This document shows positions 27,033-36,093 of a stretch of 64,000 nt of DNA, one piece after another; position 1 is the stretch's first letter; each line of letters begins with the position of its first letter. The notes under the pieces are model-generated. The model did no database searches, was not told where the DNA came from, and worked only from the letters and a program-made list of their open reading frames with translations. This stretch comes from Candidatus Synechococcus calcipolaris G9 (GTDB lineage: Bacteria; Cyanobacteriota; Cyanobacteriia; Thermosynechococcales; Thermosynechococcaceae): assembly GCF_029582805.1 (NCBI RefSeq), contig NZ_JAKKUT010000002.1, positions 1,326,001 to 1,390,000 on the forward strand, given 5' to 3'. The position numbers and the translations under genes were made by a program.

Positions 27033-27977
27033 CTAGCCTCCAATTTGATACATGGCATGGGGAACCTCTGAGGGTCTCAGGTAGGGTTTCATCTCCAGTA
27101 AGTCCCGATAGAGCCCCTGGCGGTGTGCGAGTGTCGTGTTTTTGAGGGAGCGGCCGTCAGTTTTCAGAAGACAGGCCCGCAGGATGCCATCAGCAGAGAG
27201 TCGCCAGCGGGAGCAGTGACCACAAAAGGGTTGGGATTCGGAGGCAATAAAGCCAATCCGGGCCCCGCAATCCGTGACAAAATTAAACGATGTTGAGTCC
27301 TCCGGCTGGGATAGGGGGGTGAGATGGTAGTGGGTTTTCAGGCACTTTAGTAACTCCTGGGCGGAAATAAAGCGGTCTCCCTGGGTTTCGCAGGCATAGC
27401 CAATCCGCATCAGTTCTAAGAATCGCACGTCAATATCGAGGGCTTTAGCATATTCGACAAACTCGCCAATTTCATGATCATTGATCCCCCGCATCACCAC
27501 CATATTAATTTTGATCCTAAACCCCTGACTCCGGGCTTGGTGAATATGATCCTTGATTGTGTCTAGGCGATCGCCGTGGGTAATGCGCTGAAAATTATCG
27601 GGATTGAGGCTATCCAGACTAATATTGAGATGGTGAATCCCTAGCTGCCACAGGGCTTCCAAATAGCGATCCAGGAAAACCCCATTCGTGGTTAAGCCAA
27701 TTTTTTTCAGGGGCAGTTGGGCTAATCTCGTGGCAATCTCTAAAAAATCCTGCCTGAGTAACGGCTCTCCCCCGGTCAGACGAATTTCTTCTAACCCCAA
27801 CTCCACTAATTCTTGGGCAATGGCTTGGTACTCCTGAGGACGCAAATAACTGTCCTTGGCGATAAAGGTGGCATCCACAGGCATACAGTACTGGCAACGC
27901 AGATTACACTGATCCGTCAAGGAAATGCGTAGCTTGCGAATGCGGCGGCCGTGGGTATCAATGAGGGTAAGGGTCAT
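27033..27977 (-). CDS. moaA: GTP 3',8-cyclase (radical SAM)
   Basis: MoaA opens molybdenum cofactor synthesis by rearranging GTP. The N-terminal radical-SAM cluster is CNLRCQYC, the C-terminal second cluster is built from FCGHCSRWRLSADGILRACL, and the chain ends in the essential Gly-Gly. The ATG at 27975-27977 overlaps the moeA stop (ATGA); starting there gives 314 residues and the usual N-terminus LIDTHGRRIRKLRISLTDQ. The longer frame to 28007 lies within moeA. Confidence 0.94.
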   Translation of the reverse strand: MTLTLIDTHGRRIRKLRISLTDQCNLRCQYCMPVDATFIAKDSYLRPQEYQAIAQELVELGLEEIRLTGGEPLLRQDFLEIATRLAQLPLKKIGLTTNGVFLDRYLEALWQLGIHHLNISLDSLNPDNFQRITHGDRLDTIKDHIHQARSQGFRIKINMVVMRGINDHEIGEFVEYAKALDIDVRFLELMRIGYACETQGDRFISAQELLKCLKTHYHLTPLSQPEDSTSFNFVTDCGARIGFIASESQPFCGHCSRWRLSADGILRACLLKTDGRSLKNTTLAHRQGLYRDLLEMKPYLRPSEVPHAMYQIGG

Positions 27978-29155
27978 GGCGATCGCCAGGGAAAAAATCG
28001 ATAACAAGTGCCCGCCGGAAAATGGCAGGACTCCTTGGGAAGTTCCAGAAAGCCATCACTCTCTGCTAGGGCAATGAACTCCCCGGAATTTTTAATGGTC
28101 AGGGGTTGGGCCCTGATCACTGCGTCCTCACCATAGGTTAGTTTGACGGGCACAAAATAGGTCAGGTCTTTCCTAAAGATGACTTCTTCCTGAAGTTGAG
28201 CATAGATCACGGGGGTTTTTAACACATAGCGATGGAGGCAGACCAAACTAGAAACCGGATTGCCCGGTAATCCTAAAACCACGGTGTTGTATTGATGATC
28301 GATGCCAAACCAGAGGGGCTTACCCGGCCGTTGGCTGACCCCCTGAATATAGCGAGTTACCCCCGCCCCCTGCCACAGATCCGGTAAGTAATCAAATTTG
28401 CCCTTGGAGACACCGCCGGAATAGATTAACACATCATATTTTTGGCGATTTTCCTGGTAATGATCGATCATTCGTGGGCGATCGTCCATGAGATGATCTA
28501 GGTCAACACCATCATAGCCATGGCACCGCAGAGAAGCCTTCAGGGCATAGATATTCGATTTGCGCAGTTGGTGGGGTTGGGGCCTCTGGTGGGGGTCAAT
28601 GAGTTCTTTGCCGGTAGAAATGAGTTTAATGCGTGGGTTCCGGGCACAGTTGAGACTGGCGTATCCCATGGATGCGGCAATTCCCCAGCGGGGGCCATTT
28701 AAGACCCTGTGAGACGGTAAGACCTCTGCCCTCAAGGGACAATCACTCCCCTGTAAGTGAATATTATCAAAGGCGTTTCGCTGCTGTTCTCCGACAATGC
28801 GGGCAATGCCTGAATCAATCTGGATCTCCTCATAGGGAATCACTAGATCAGCTCCCTTGGGCAAGGGGCATCCCGTCATTACTTCTAAGCAGGAATTAGG
28901 GCCCCCTAACTCTATCCTTGGCTCACCGGCCGCCACCACCCCGACAATGGCAAATTCCCGCTGGCCCCGTTCATAGGTAGACCAAGCTATGGCAATGCCG
29001 TCCATCATTACCCGGTGTACCGGCGGATAGGGGCGATCGGCAAAAATAGGCTCAGTGGTGGTCAAAGAGCTTAATTGCTCAATAGTCACTGGAACCTCAC
29101 CCCAGTTGGGCCAATGGGTGTCAATCAGCTTGGCGGCATCCTCAACACTAATCAA
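27974..29155 (-). CDS. moeA: Molybdopterin molybdenumtransferase
   Basis: MoeA inserts molybdate into adenylated molybdopterin. The 393-residue protein shows VHRVMMDGIAIAW near the N-terminus (usually RSxMDGYA), CLEVMTGCPLPKGADLVIPYE, IKLISTGKEL, YSGGVSKGKFDYLPDL and VLGLPGNPVSSLVC, the whole family set. The start appears to be TTG at 29155. Gln/Ala differences in the first motif (MDGIAI for MDGYA) are mild. It heads moeA-moaA-moaC/mobA-moaD, in which every junction overlaps or is short. Confidence 0.9.
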   Translation of the reverse strand: MISVEDAAKLIDTHWPNWGEVPVTIEQLSSLTTTEPIFADRPYPPVHRVMMDGIAIAWSTYERGQREFAIVGVVAAGEPRIELGGPNSCLEVMTGCPLPKGADLVIPYEEIQIDSGIARIVGEQQRNAFDNIHLQGSDCPLRAEVLPSHRVLNGPRWGIAASMGYASLNCARNPRIKLISTGKELIDPHQRPQPHQLRKSNIYALKASLRCHGYDGVDLDHLMDDRPRMIDHYQENRQKYDVLIYSGGVSKGKFDYLPDLWQGAGVTRYIQGVSQRPGKPLWFGIDHQYNTVVLGLPGNPVSSLVCLHRYVLKTPVIYAQLQEEVIFRKDLTYFVPVKLTYGEDAVIRAQPLTIKNSGEFIALAESDGFLELPKESCHFPAGTCYRFFPWRSP

Positions 29156-29195
29156 TCTTAGCCATCCTTGACTCTCTAGCCCTTTCTCCTAAGGA

Positions 29196-30098
29196 TTAAT
29201 TTTTGCTATCCCCAGTCCATTGAACATTTAGACAACACCAGTCTTGTTTTCGCCACACACTACCCACCTGCCAACCATGGGTTTCCAGGATTTCGGTGAG
29301 ATCATTGGCTTGTTCTAACAGCAATCCACTAAAAATGGCCCAAGTATGGGGTTTGATAATACGACTTAAGTGGGGAATAATATCCCCAATCACATCTGCC
29401 AAAATATTACATAAAATGCCATCCACCGTCACCGGAATTTTTTCATGGCTACCCTGGCTCACAACTAATTGCTGGGCTGTAACTAAATTCAAGTCCCGAC
29501 TTTTCAGGGTTGCCGTTACCGCTAAGGGATCCGTATCTACGGCATAGACTTTTTCCGCCCCCAACAAAATGGCTGCCACCGATAAAATGCCACTGCCACA
29601 GCCAATATCAGCGATCGCCACTGAACCCAGAGGTTCAAAGGTATCATCCAGTTGCATTTCCAGAGCTTCTAGGCACAATTGGGTCGTGGGATGGGTCCCG
29701 GTGCCAAAGGCCATGCCCGGATCCAATTTCAATAGTAATCGCTCCCCTAGGGGAGGTGGCTCCCGCCAATCGGGACAAATGATCAGGCGATCGCCCACAT
29801 TAATGGGATGCCAGTAATCTTGCCAACTATGGGCCCAGTCCTCTTCCCTGACCAGTTGCCAACGGAGTTGGGGGCGCAAATAGCCCTGGGAGACCACATC
29901 CTGCTCAATCCAAACCCCTAGGGCGGCAATATCCAGCAGGGTCACTTGCTTTTGGGGAATATAGGCCTGCACGGATAGCTGCCCCTGATGCTGTTGACTT
30001 GCCGTTCCCTGACAGCCAAAATCCTGGAGCCGCCAGTAGACAATATCCTCCGCAGCGGCCTGGGTAATAACGGTGACTTCCCACCAGCGATTAATCAA
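29196..30098 (-). CDS. prmA: Ribosomal protein L11 methyltransferase
   Basis: PrmA trimethylates L11. The 300-residue protein has the N-terminal substrate domain (WWEVTVITQAAAEDIVYWRL) and a C-terminal SAM-binding domain with KLDPGMAFGTGTHPTT, VADIGCGSGILSVAA and LCNILADVI. The start is TTG at 30098, which gives the usual N-terminal WWE. It is 40 bases upstream of moeA and 23 bases after serA on the same strand. Confidence 0.93.
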   Translation of the reverse strand: MINRWWEVTVITQAAAEDIVYWRLQDFGCQGTASQQHQGQLSVQAYIPQKQVTLLDIAALGVWIEQDVVSQGYLRPQLRWQLVREEDWAHSWQDYWHPINVGDRLIICPDWREPPPLGERLLLKLDPGMAFGTGTHPTTQLCLEALEMQLDDTFEPLGSVAIADIGCGSGILSVAAILLGAEKVYAVDTDPLAVTATLKSRDLNLVTAQQLVVSQGSHEKIPVTVDGILCNILADVIGDIIPHLSRIIKPHTWAIFSGLLLEQANDLTEILETHGWQVGSVWRKQDWCCLNVQWTGDSKN

Positions 30099-30121
30099 GC
30101 CAGCCTGCCTAACAACGGATC

Positions 30122-31702
30122 CTAGAGATTAACAATGTAGGCATCACGAATTCCCTGCACCTTCGTAATTTCTGCCAGTAATCCTTCCGGGAGGGGATCA
30201 TCCAAACTAATCACCATCACCGCATTACCCCGTACCATCTTCCGGCCCACCTGCATACTGGCAATGTTGACATTAAAGCTACCCAGGTTAGAGCCGATCT
30301 TGCCGATAATACCGGGCATATCGCGGTGCAGCGTCAGCAGCATGTGCCGGGTTGGGGAGACATTAATCGGAAAATCATCAATACTGGTAATCCGCAATTC
30401 ATGCTCACCCAGTAGGGCACCCGTTACCGAACGGCTTTCTAGGGGCCCCTTGGCGATCAAACACAGGGAACCGGAATAATCCCGCTGGGAGGCATCCCGA
30501 GTTTCAATCACCCGAATACCGCGCTCCTTGGCTTCCAGACCCGCATTCACATAGTTGACCCGTTCCCGCAATGCCGGGGACAATAACCCTTTCAGGGCGG
30601 CAATGACAATGGGTTGGCTATCATTACTGGCCAGTTCTCCCTGGAGACGCACCTCCAAGGATTCAATCCGACCCCCCGCTAACTGCCCCACTAAATTGCC
30701 CAGGGTTTCCGCTAACTGCATATAGGGAGTCAGTTTTTCGAGAATATCGGGGCGGAGTCCGGGAATATTCACCGCCGATCGCGCCGGCAGTCCCAGCAGC
30801 ACATCCCGAATTTGCTCTGCCACATCAATGGCCACATTGGCTTGAGCTTCCTCGGTGGAGGCCCCCAAATGGGGGGTGAGAATCGCTTCCATGCCTAGGG
30901 ATCTTAAGGCAGATTCCCCCAGGGGTTCCTCTTCAAAAACATCTAGGGCTGCCCCGGCAATTTGTCCCTCTTTCAGGGCGGTGACGAGGGCCATTTCATC
31001 AATGATGCCGCCCCTGGCACAGTTAATAATGCGGGCGGTGGGCTTCATTTTAGCCAAAGTGTCGCCACTAATTAAATGCTGAGTTTCCGGGGTTTTAGGT
31101 AAGTGAAGGGTAATAAAGTCAGATTCGGAAAATAAGACATCTAGCTCCACTAAACGACAACCCAATTGATCGGCCCGCTCCGTGGACAAAAAGGGATCAT
31201 AGGCTAATAATTTCATGCCCATAGCCCGGGCCACGGTGGCGACGTGGGAACCAATTTTTCCAAGGCCAATAATACCTAGGGTTTTTTTATAAATTTCTAC
31301 GCCAGTGAACCGCTTCCGATCCCATTTGCCTGCTTTCATGGATTCGTTGGCATCAGGAATATGGCGGGCTAGGGACATCATCATGGCCAGGGTATGCTCC
31401 GCCGCAGCAATGGTATTTCCTTCGGGGGAGTTCACCACAATGATGCCCTTACGGGTGGCCGCCGGAACATCAATATTATCGACACCGACCCCAGCCCGAC
31501 CAATGATCTTCAACTGATGGGCCGCCTCAATCACCTCTTGGGTTACTTTCGTACCTGACCGAATCATCAGGGCATCGTAGCCAGGAATCATAGCTGCCAA
31601 TTCTGCCGGAGATAAGCCGGTATGAATATCAACCTGAGCAACCTGGGCTAATAAATCAATCCCCACCTGCTCAATAGGATCGGAAACAAGAACTTTTGGC
31701 AT
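30122..31702 (-). CDS. serA: D-3-phosphoglycerate dehydrogenase
   Basis: SerA makes 3-phosphohydroxypyruvate in serine synthesis. From the ATG at 31700-31702 (MPKVLVSDPIEQVG) the protein has 526 residues, the long form with substrate and NAD domains (GIIGLGKIGSHVA; catalytic HLGAST region), an ASB domain, and a C-terminal ACT domain (LLTLHRDMPGIIGKIG) for possible serine feedback. The frame stays open to 31852, but those 50 extra residues have no family counterpart. It is divergent from the YggT gene. Confidence 0.96.
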   Translation of the reverse strand: MPKVLVSDPIEQVGIDLLAQVAQVDIHTGLSPAELAAMIPGYDALMIRSGTKVTQEVIEAAHQLKIIGRAGVGVDNIDVPAATRKGIIVVNSPEGNTIAAAEHTLAMMMSLARHIPDANESMKAGKWDRKRFTGVEIYKKTLGIIGLGKIGSHVATVARAMGMKLLAYDPFLSTERADQLGCRLVELDVLFSESDFITLHLPKTPETQHLISGDTLAKMKPTARIINCARGGIIDEMALVTALKEGQIAGAALDVFEEEPLGESALRSLGMEAILTPHLGASTEEAQANVAIDVAEQIRDVLLGLPARSAVNIPGLRPDILEKLTPYMQLAETLGNLVGQLAGGRIESLEVRLQGELASNDSQPIVIAALKGLLSPALRERVNYVNAGLEAKERGIRVIETRDASQRDYSGSLCLIAKGPLESRSVTGALLGEHELRITSIDDFPINVSPTRHMLLTLHRDMPGIIGKIGSNLGSFNVNIASMQVGRKMVRGNAVMVISLDDPLPEGLLAEITKVQGIRDAYIVNL

Positions 31703-31900
31703 ATTTTCTATTGCTAACCTAATTGCCCCAAAGTGAGATTGTAGCAAAAAAGGGAACCACTCCAAGACTAGGAAGGTTGCTCCTTGACGACGGCGGAGTC
31801 TCGGGGCTGATGGGGGCACTAATTCAGGTATCTTGGCCCATTCCTGCCCCAATTGTGGATTAGATCGGCAATTCGATACACTAGAGAGCGTAAGCCACCG

Positions 31901-32203
31901 ATGAGCAAGGTTATGACTGAGGCCCCTATTATTCCCTTAATTGTTACCGCTGTTGCTAATTTTTTACAGATTTATCTCGTTATTCTATTGATTCGGGTAT
32001 TACTGACCTGGTTTCCCAATGTGAATTGGTCGAATCCCCCCTTTAATATTCTCAGCCAGCTAACGGATCCCTACTTAAATATTTTTCGTGGACTGATTCC
32101 GCCCCTAGGGGGCCTAGATTTTTCCCCCATCATTGCCTTCCTGTTACTCCAATTCCTGGTGGGGGTTCTGGCTAGCTTTTCCGGTGGCAGTAGTTTCTTC
32201 TAG
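31901..32203 (+). CDS. YggT family membrane protein
   Basis: A 100-residue protein with two YggT-type helices and the motif LIRVLLTWFPNVNW ... DPYLNIFRGLIPPLGGLDFSPIIAFLLL. The family (Ycf19/CCB3-like in plastids) is tied to membrane and cytochrome b6f assembly. The frame opens at 31853, but the ATG at 31901 (MSKVMTEAP) is better. A second YggT gene lies 1 kb away on the opposite strand. Confidence 0.88.
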   Translation: MSKVMTEAPIIPLIVTAVANFLQIYLVILLIRVLLTWFPNVNWSNPPFNILSQLTDPYLNIFRGLIPPLGGLDFSPIIAFLLLQFLVGVLASFSGGSSFF

Positions 32204-32237
32204 ACCCTAGCCCCCCCAGTCCCATTGTCCCCTTCCG

Positions 32238-33221
32238 ATGGCTGATTTTTTTAATACCTATGGCTTTTTGCTGGTCTCCATGACCTTGGGGGCGATGCTG
32301 GGCCTATCTCTGTATCTACCACTGATGGCGGGGCAACTCTCTTTGGCTAGTCCAGGATTCTATGCCTTGGGGGGCTATGTCGCTGCCATTATTTCGACGC
32401 GGGTTCCGACGACGGCGGGGGAACTCTATCCCCTGGGTTGGGTGATTCTGGAGGTCTTGCTGGCGGGGGCGTTGAGTGCCCTGTTGGGTCTGGGGCTGGG
32501 AATTCCGGTCTTGCGATTGCGGGGCATTTATCTGGCGATCGCCACGATTGCCTTTGGGGAAGTGCTGCGGGTTTTAGCCCTGAACTTAGAACTTACCGGG
32601 GGGGCGATCGGTATTTTTGGGATTCCCCAACCCTTTCGTCACTCTATCGAGTACCTCTGGCTATCCCTGCCCCTCCTCGTCCTGAGTATGGTGTTTTTAT
32701 ACCGCTTAGAAACGATGCGGGCCGGCCGAGCCATGGATGCGATTCGTACCGATGAATTAGCCGCCACCTGCCTTGGCATTAACCCCATGGTCTATAAGGT
32801 ACTGGCGTTTACCTTGGGTGCTATTTTAGCGGGGATGGTGGGGGCCGTTAGTGCCCATTTTCTCAACACCTGGAATCCCCGCCAGGGAACCTTTGATGCC
32901 GGAATTCTCTATCTGACGGCGGTTCTCATTGGTGGCAACCGCACCTTTTTGGGCCCTGTCTTAGGCGGAATGATTTTTACCGCCTTACCAGAAGTCCTAA
33001 GGGCGATCGCCGATCAACCGGGTTTACCCCAGGGGCTCGCTAGTTTTTTTCGGGATGGCCGCCTGATTCTCTACGGTGTCTTGATTGTTCTCGGCAGCTT
33101 GTTTTTTCCCTATGGATTAGTACAGCGATCCACGGCGCGGAGATGGCTGGATACCCTGGTGCGTTTAAGTATCAGTTTCAGCAAAGGCCTGCTAAAGCTA
33201 GGCCGCTGGAAAGAGCAATAG
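32238..33221 (+). CDS. Branched-chain/neutral amino acid ABC transporter permease, LivM family
   Basis: A 327-residue protein with about eight to nine hydrophobic helices. The LivM pattern is clear: GQLSLASPGFYALGGYVAA, LRLRGIYLAIATIAFGEVLR, and the EAA-like loop with AIRTDELAATCLGINPMVYKVLAFTLGA. Family members such as NatD or UrtC pair with a LivH-type permease, two ATPases and a binding protein, none of which is adjacent. It lies 34 bases after the YggT gene and its end overlaps a second, convergent YggT gene by 24 bases. Confidence 0.88.
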   Translation: MADFFNTYGFLLVSMTLGAMLGLSLYLPLMAGQLSLASPGFYALGGYVAAIISTRVPTTAGELYPLGWVILEVLLAGALSALLGLGLGIPVLRLRGIYLAIATIAFGEVLRVLALNLELTGGAIGIFGIPQPFRHSIEYLWLSLPLLVLSMVFLYRLETMRAGRAMDAIRTDELAATCLGINPMVYKVLAFTLGAILAGMVGAVSAHFLNTWNPRQGTFDAGILYLTAVLIGGNRTFLGPVLGGMIFTALPEVLRAIADQPGLPQGLASFFRDGRLILYGVLIVLGSLFFPYGLVQRSTARRWLDTLVRLSISFSKGLLKLGRWKEQ

Positions 33222-33491
33222 GACTAATCCCTGCTGACCCACTAGGAGTTCCCGGAGCAGGGTGACAATGCCCACCCAAATAATGGGACTAATATCGACT
33301 CCCCCTAGGGGCGGAATCAGGCGACGGGTTGGGGCCAAAAAGGGTTCGGTGGCGATCGCTAGCCAACTCAGGGGAAATTGCTTGAGACTCACCTGGGGAT
33401 ACCAGGTTAAAATAATTCTCATAATAAAAAGAAAGGTCAGGGCCGAGAGGAGAATCCCTAGGCCAATGCTCACCAAAAGGGCAGGGGTCAT
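33198..33491 (-). CDS. Second YggT family membrane protein
   Basis: A 97-residue protein with the YggT motif RIILTWYPQVSLKQFPLSW ... EPFLAPTRRLIPPLGGVDISPII and two hydrophobic segments. It is a paralogue of the YggT protein at 31.9 kb, sharing IPPLGG(L/V)D(F/I)SPII. Its 3' end overlaps the LivM-type permease by 24 bases on the other strand. A 103-base divergent gap separates it from psbX. Confidence 0.88.
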   Translation of the reverse strand: MTPALLVSIGLGILLSALTFLFIMRIILTWYPQVSLKQFPLSWLAIATEPFLAPTRRLIPPLGGVDISPIIWVGIVTLLRELLVGQQGLVLLLFPAA

Positions 33492-33594
33492 ATAGAAAAC
33501 GTTACAATTCGTCTAACTTTTAGGATAGCTTATTGCCCTAAGGGAACCAAAAACGATTAAAATCTTAAATGTCGTAACGTTTTGAAACCTCGCC

Positions 33595-33753
33595 ATGCTA
33601 TCAACGCTATCAACCGGGATTTTACTCTTAACAGTTACACCTTCCCTCAAAGGCTTCTTCATTGGTTTAATTGCCGGGGCCGTTGTCCTCGGTTCTGCGG
33701 CGGTGGCACTTTTTCTCTTTAGTCAATTGGATAAAGTTCAACGCTCCTCCTAA
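33595..33753 (+). CDS. psbX: Photosystem II protein PsbX
   Basis: A 52-codon gene. After a short N-terminal extension (MLSTLSTGILLL), the protein reads TVTPSLKGFFIGLIAGAVV, one membrane helix, and ends SQLDKVQRSS; this is the single-helix PSII subunit next to cytochrome b559 that affects QB-site quinone turnover. From memory it is close to the Thermosynechococcus PsbX, which starts near TITPSLKGFF. The ATG at 33595 may have an in-frame alternative further in; the length shown includes about 12 extra residues. Confidence 0.9.
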   Translation: MLSTLSTGILLLTVTPSLKGFFIGLIAGAVVLGSAAVALFLFSQLDKVQRSS

Positions 33754-33886
33754 GCTTTATTTGTTTTATTGATAGATGAAATCCCACCCTTGATCTGGGT
33801 TTGCGGGATTAATCTGGGTAAAATGCTAGAGAAATGTTGGCAACAGTCGTTAACATAGAGAAGGCTGTGGCTGACGGAGGCTATCA

Positions 33887-34795
33887 ATGGTAGAGGGTCT
33901 AATCCACTTAAGTGGTGGACTAAATCATCCCCTGTTGGGGCAAATTGTCAACGTTGGTTTAGGGCCAGCGGGGATTATGGGTATTGGTTTAGCAGTGGGT
34001 GGAGCGGCTCTCTACTTCTTGCGATCGATGCGCCCAGAATTAGCACGGGATCATGACATTTTCTTCGCTGCGGTGTCGATTCTCTGCGGCGGCATTTTGT
34101 TCTTCCAGGGGTGGCGACTAGACCCCATTTTGCTATTTGGGCAGTTTTTGCTCACCGGATCAGCGGCGTTCTTTGCCGTAGAAAGTATTCGCCTTCGCAG
34201 TGTCGCTACGGAGCAGGCCCGTCGGAATACCCCGATTGTGGATGAGGATCGGCCCGTGAGTCGCACCTATACCTATCGGGCGGAACTCGAAGAACTTGAG
34301 CCCTACGATGACGAGGAAGAGGATGAGATTCCCCTAAGGCGCATTCGCGGTAGCCGTGATACCAGTCGCTCTCGCTACGCCGATGACTATGAACAGGAAG
34401 AACCCCCCGTGGGTCGCTTACCCTCCCGTCGCAATCCGCCACCGCGGCCGGAACGGCCAGAGCGGAGCCCATCTCCCCGCAGGTCTCGCCCCGCCCCCAG
34501 TACCTATGAGCCACCAGTCAGGGATGCGGATGTCCAGGATGAACCCTACCGTCCCCCCAGTCGCCGCAGTGTCCGCCCAAGCGATCGCCGCCCACCCAAT
34601 CCAGGGAATCCACTGCCCACCCGCCCCGATCGCCCCACCGAACCCCCAGCAGCAAATCGCCCTCGGCGACGACGGCCCCGGCCCCGCCCAGAAGCATCCA
34701 ACCAAAATGCCACGGATTACGTCCCCTACCAGCCCATTGATTCACCGGGAAATGATGAAATAGATAATTCCGACAATTTTGACGATAATAATTAA
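33887..34795 (+). CDS. ycf66: Ycf66 family protein
   Basis: A 302-residue protein. The first 105 residues hold three hydrophobic segments with the Ycf66 pattern (VNVGLGPAGIMGIGLAVGGAALYFLRSMRPE, ILFFQGWRLDPILLFGQFLL). The rest is a low-complexity tail, first acidic (EELEPYDDEEEDE), then Arg/Pro-rich, and again acidic at the end. Ycf66 is found in cyanobacteria and some plastids without a settled function. It follows psbX by 133 bases and precedes a secreted aspartic protease gene by 29 bases. Confidence 0.9.
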   Translation: MVEGLIHLSGGLNHPLLGQIVNVGLGPAGIMGIGLAVGGAALYFLRSMRPELARDHDIFFAAVSILCGGILFFQGWRLDPILLFGQFLLTGSAAFFAVESIRLRSVATEQARRNTPIVDEDRPVSRTYTYRAELEELEPYDDEEEDEIPLRRIRGSRDTSRSRYADDYEQEEPPVGRLPSRRNPPPRPERPERSPSPRRSRPAPSTYEPPVRDADVQDEPYRPPSRRSVRPSDRRPPNPGNPLPTRPDRPTEPPAANRPRRRRPRPRPEASNQNATDYVPYQPIDSPGNDEIDNSDNFDDNN

Positions 34796-34824
34796 CGTTC
34801 CAACAACAATAAAATAGTGAAGCC

Positions 34825-35463
34825 ATGAAAGCCTACGGGTTGCTCCTCTGTCTGGGATTACTCATTCCTACCCCCGTTTTGGGCCAATCCCTGGGATCCG
34901 ATGCCCTTTACCAGGCGATCGCTAATCAAGACTGGGCTAGGGCAATCCAAGTAGTGGATCAAATGATTCAGGCCAACCCAGGTCAGGCCAATGAACTCCG
35001 CCGCTATCGCCAGGAATTAATCCAACTCCAGCAGCGTCCCCCCAATGCCCAGCAACGGCCGACCCGTCCCTCAGCGCAAGTGGGTACTGCCCCGATTATT
35101 CGTCGCCAAAATGGAATTCCCGTCATTCGGGTATTATTTAATCAGCGACTTGCCTCGGAAATGATGGTGGACACCGGTGCAAGTATGACCGTTATTACGC
35201 GACCCCTTGCACGGGCCCTGGGTATCACCCCCGCCAATGTTGTAGATAATGCCGTTTTTAACACCGCCAATGGCCAGACAGTTATGCCGATTGTTTATGT
35301 GCGATCCCTGGATGTTGCTGGTCTGAACCAAACCATGATCCCGGTGGCGATCGCCGGCCCAGAATTATCCATGGGACTGCTGGGGCAGGATTTTTTACAG
35401 CAGTTTGATCTGAGTTTACGCCAAGATCACATTCAGTTTCATCGCCGCTCGTCGGGCAATTAG
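34825..35463 (+). CDS. Exported retropepsin-like aspartic protease
   Basis: A 212-residue protein with an N-terminal signal peptide (YGLLLCLGLLIPTPVLG-Q). A short TPR-like helical part (residues 28-75) and a Gln/Pro-rich hinge precede a single retropepsin domain with the active-site triplet in MMVDTGASMTVIT and the GLLGQDFL motif. Such clan AA proteases act as homodimers. The substrate is not known. The gene may be co-transcribed with ycf66. Confidence 0.85.
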   Translation: MKAYGLLLCLGLLIPTPVLGQSLGSDALYQAIANQDWARAIQVVDQMIQANPGQANELRRYRQELIQLQQRPPNAQQRPTRPSAQVGTAPIIRRQNGIPVIRVLFNQRLASEMMVDTGASMTVITRPLARALGITPANVVDNAVFNTANGQTVMPIVYVRSLDVAGLNQTMIPVAIAGPELSMGLLGQDFLQQFDLSLRQDHIQFHRRSSGN

Positions 35464-35498
35464 GCGTCACGTTTTGCCATTTGTAGAGGTACTATGCC

Positions 35499-36044
35499 AT
35501 GCCGACCCTTCTGAAATGGACTATAGAGGCCTACCACCGCCTGATTGACCAGGAAGTGCTGGCTGAAAAAAAAGTCGAACTCTTAGACGGTGATATTGTC
35601 ATAATGCCCCCGGAAAGTCCACTGCATAGTTACACCACCCGAAAAAGCACGGATTATCTCAGGCAAAAATTTCAGAACACGGCCCTCATCATTGAATCCC
35701 ATCCCATCACCCTGAGTACGTCCGAACCAGAACCAGATATCACAGTTGCCATTCCACCTCAAGAACGATATAAAGAGCGACATCCCACCCCCAATGACAT
35801 TTTCTGGATCATTGAAATCTCAAACGTTACCTTAGCTTATGACCTGAACGACAAAAAGCGCGTCTATGCTCAGGCCGGGATTTCTGAATATTGGGTGGTT
35901 GATCTAAATGCGCGTCAAGTTTTTATTTTCCGTGATCCGAGCCAGAGTGATTATCAAACTCAGCAAACTCTCTCCACAGGTGTCATTATTCCCCAGGCCT
36001 TCCCGAAGTTAGAGTTATCTATTTTAGAACTTTTTCACTGGTAG
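35499..36044 (+). CDS. Uma2 family (DUF820) putative restriction endonuclease-fold protein
   Basis: A 181-residue PD-(D/E)XK fold protein with the DUF820 set: YHRLIDQEVLAEKKVELLDGDIVIM, PDITVAIP, IIEISNVTLAYDLNDKKRVYAQAGISEYWVVDL. The catalytic Asp, Glu and Lys positions are present (PDI, EIS and YDLNDKK). These proteins are present in tens of copies in many cyanobacteria; the function is unresolved. It stands between a protease gene and a convergent redox gene. Confidence 0.88.
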   Translation: MPTLLKWTIEAYHRLIDQEVLAEKKVELLDGDIVIMPPESPLHSYTTRKSTDYLRQKFQNTALIIESHPITLSTSEPEPDITVAIPPQERYKERHPTPNDIFWIIEISNVTLAYDLNDKKRVYAQAGISEYWVVDLNARQVFIFRDPSQSDYQTQQTLSTGVIIPQAFPKLELSILELFHW

Positions 36045-36093
36045 GTTAGAATTTGTTACACATCTGTCATCCTGGATGTTGATTTTCGTGCCC

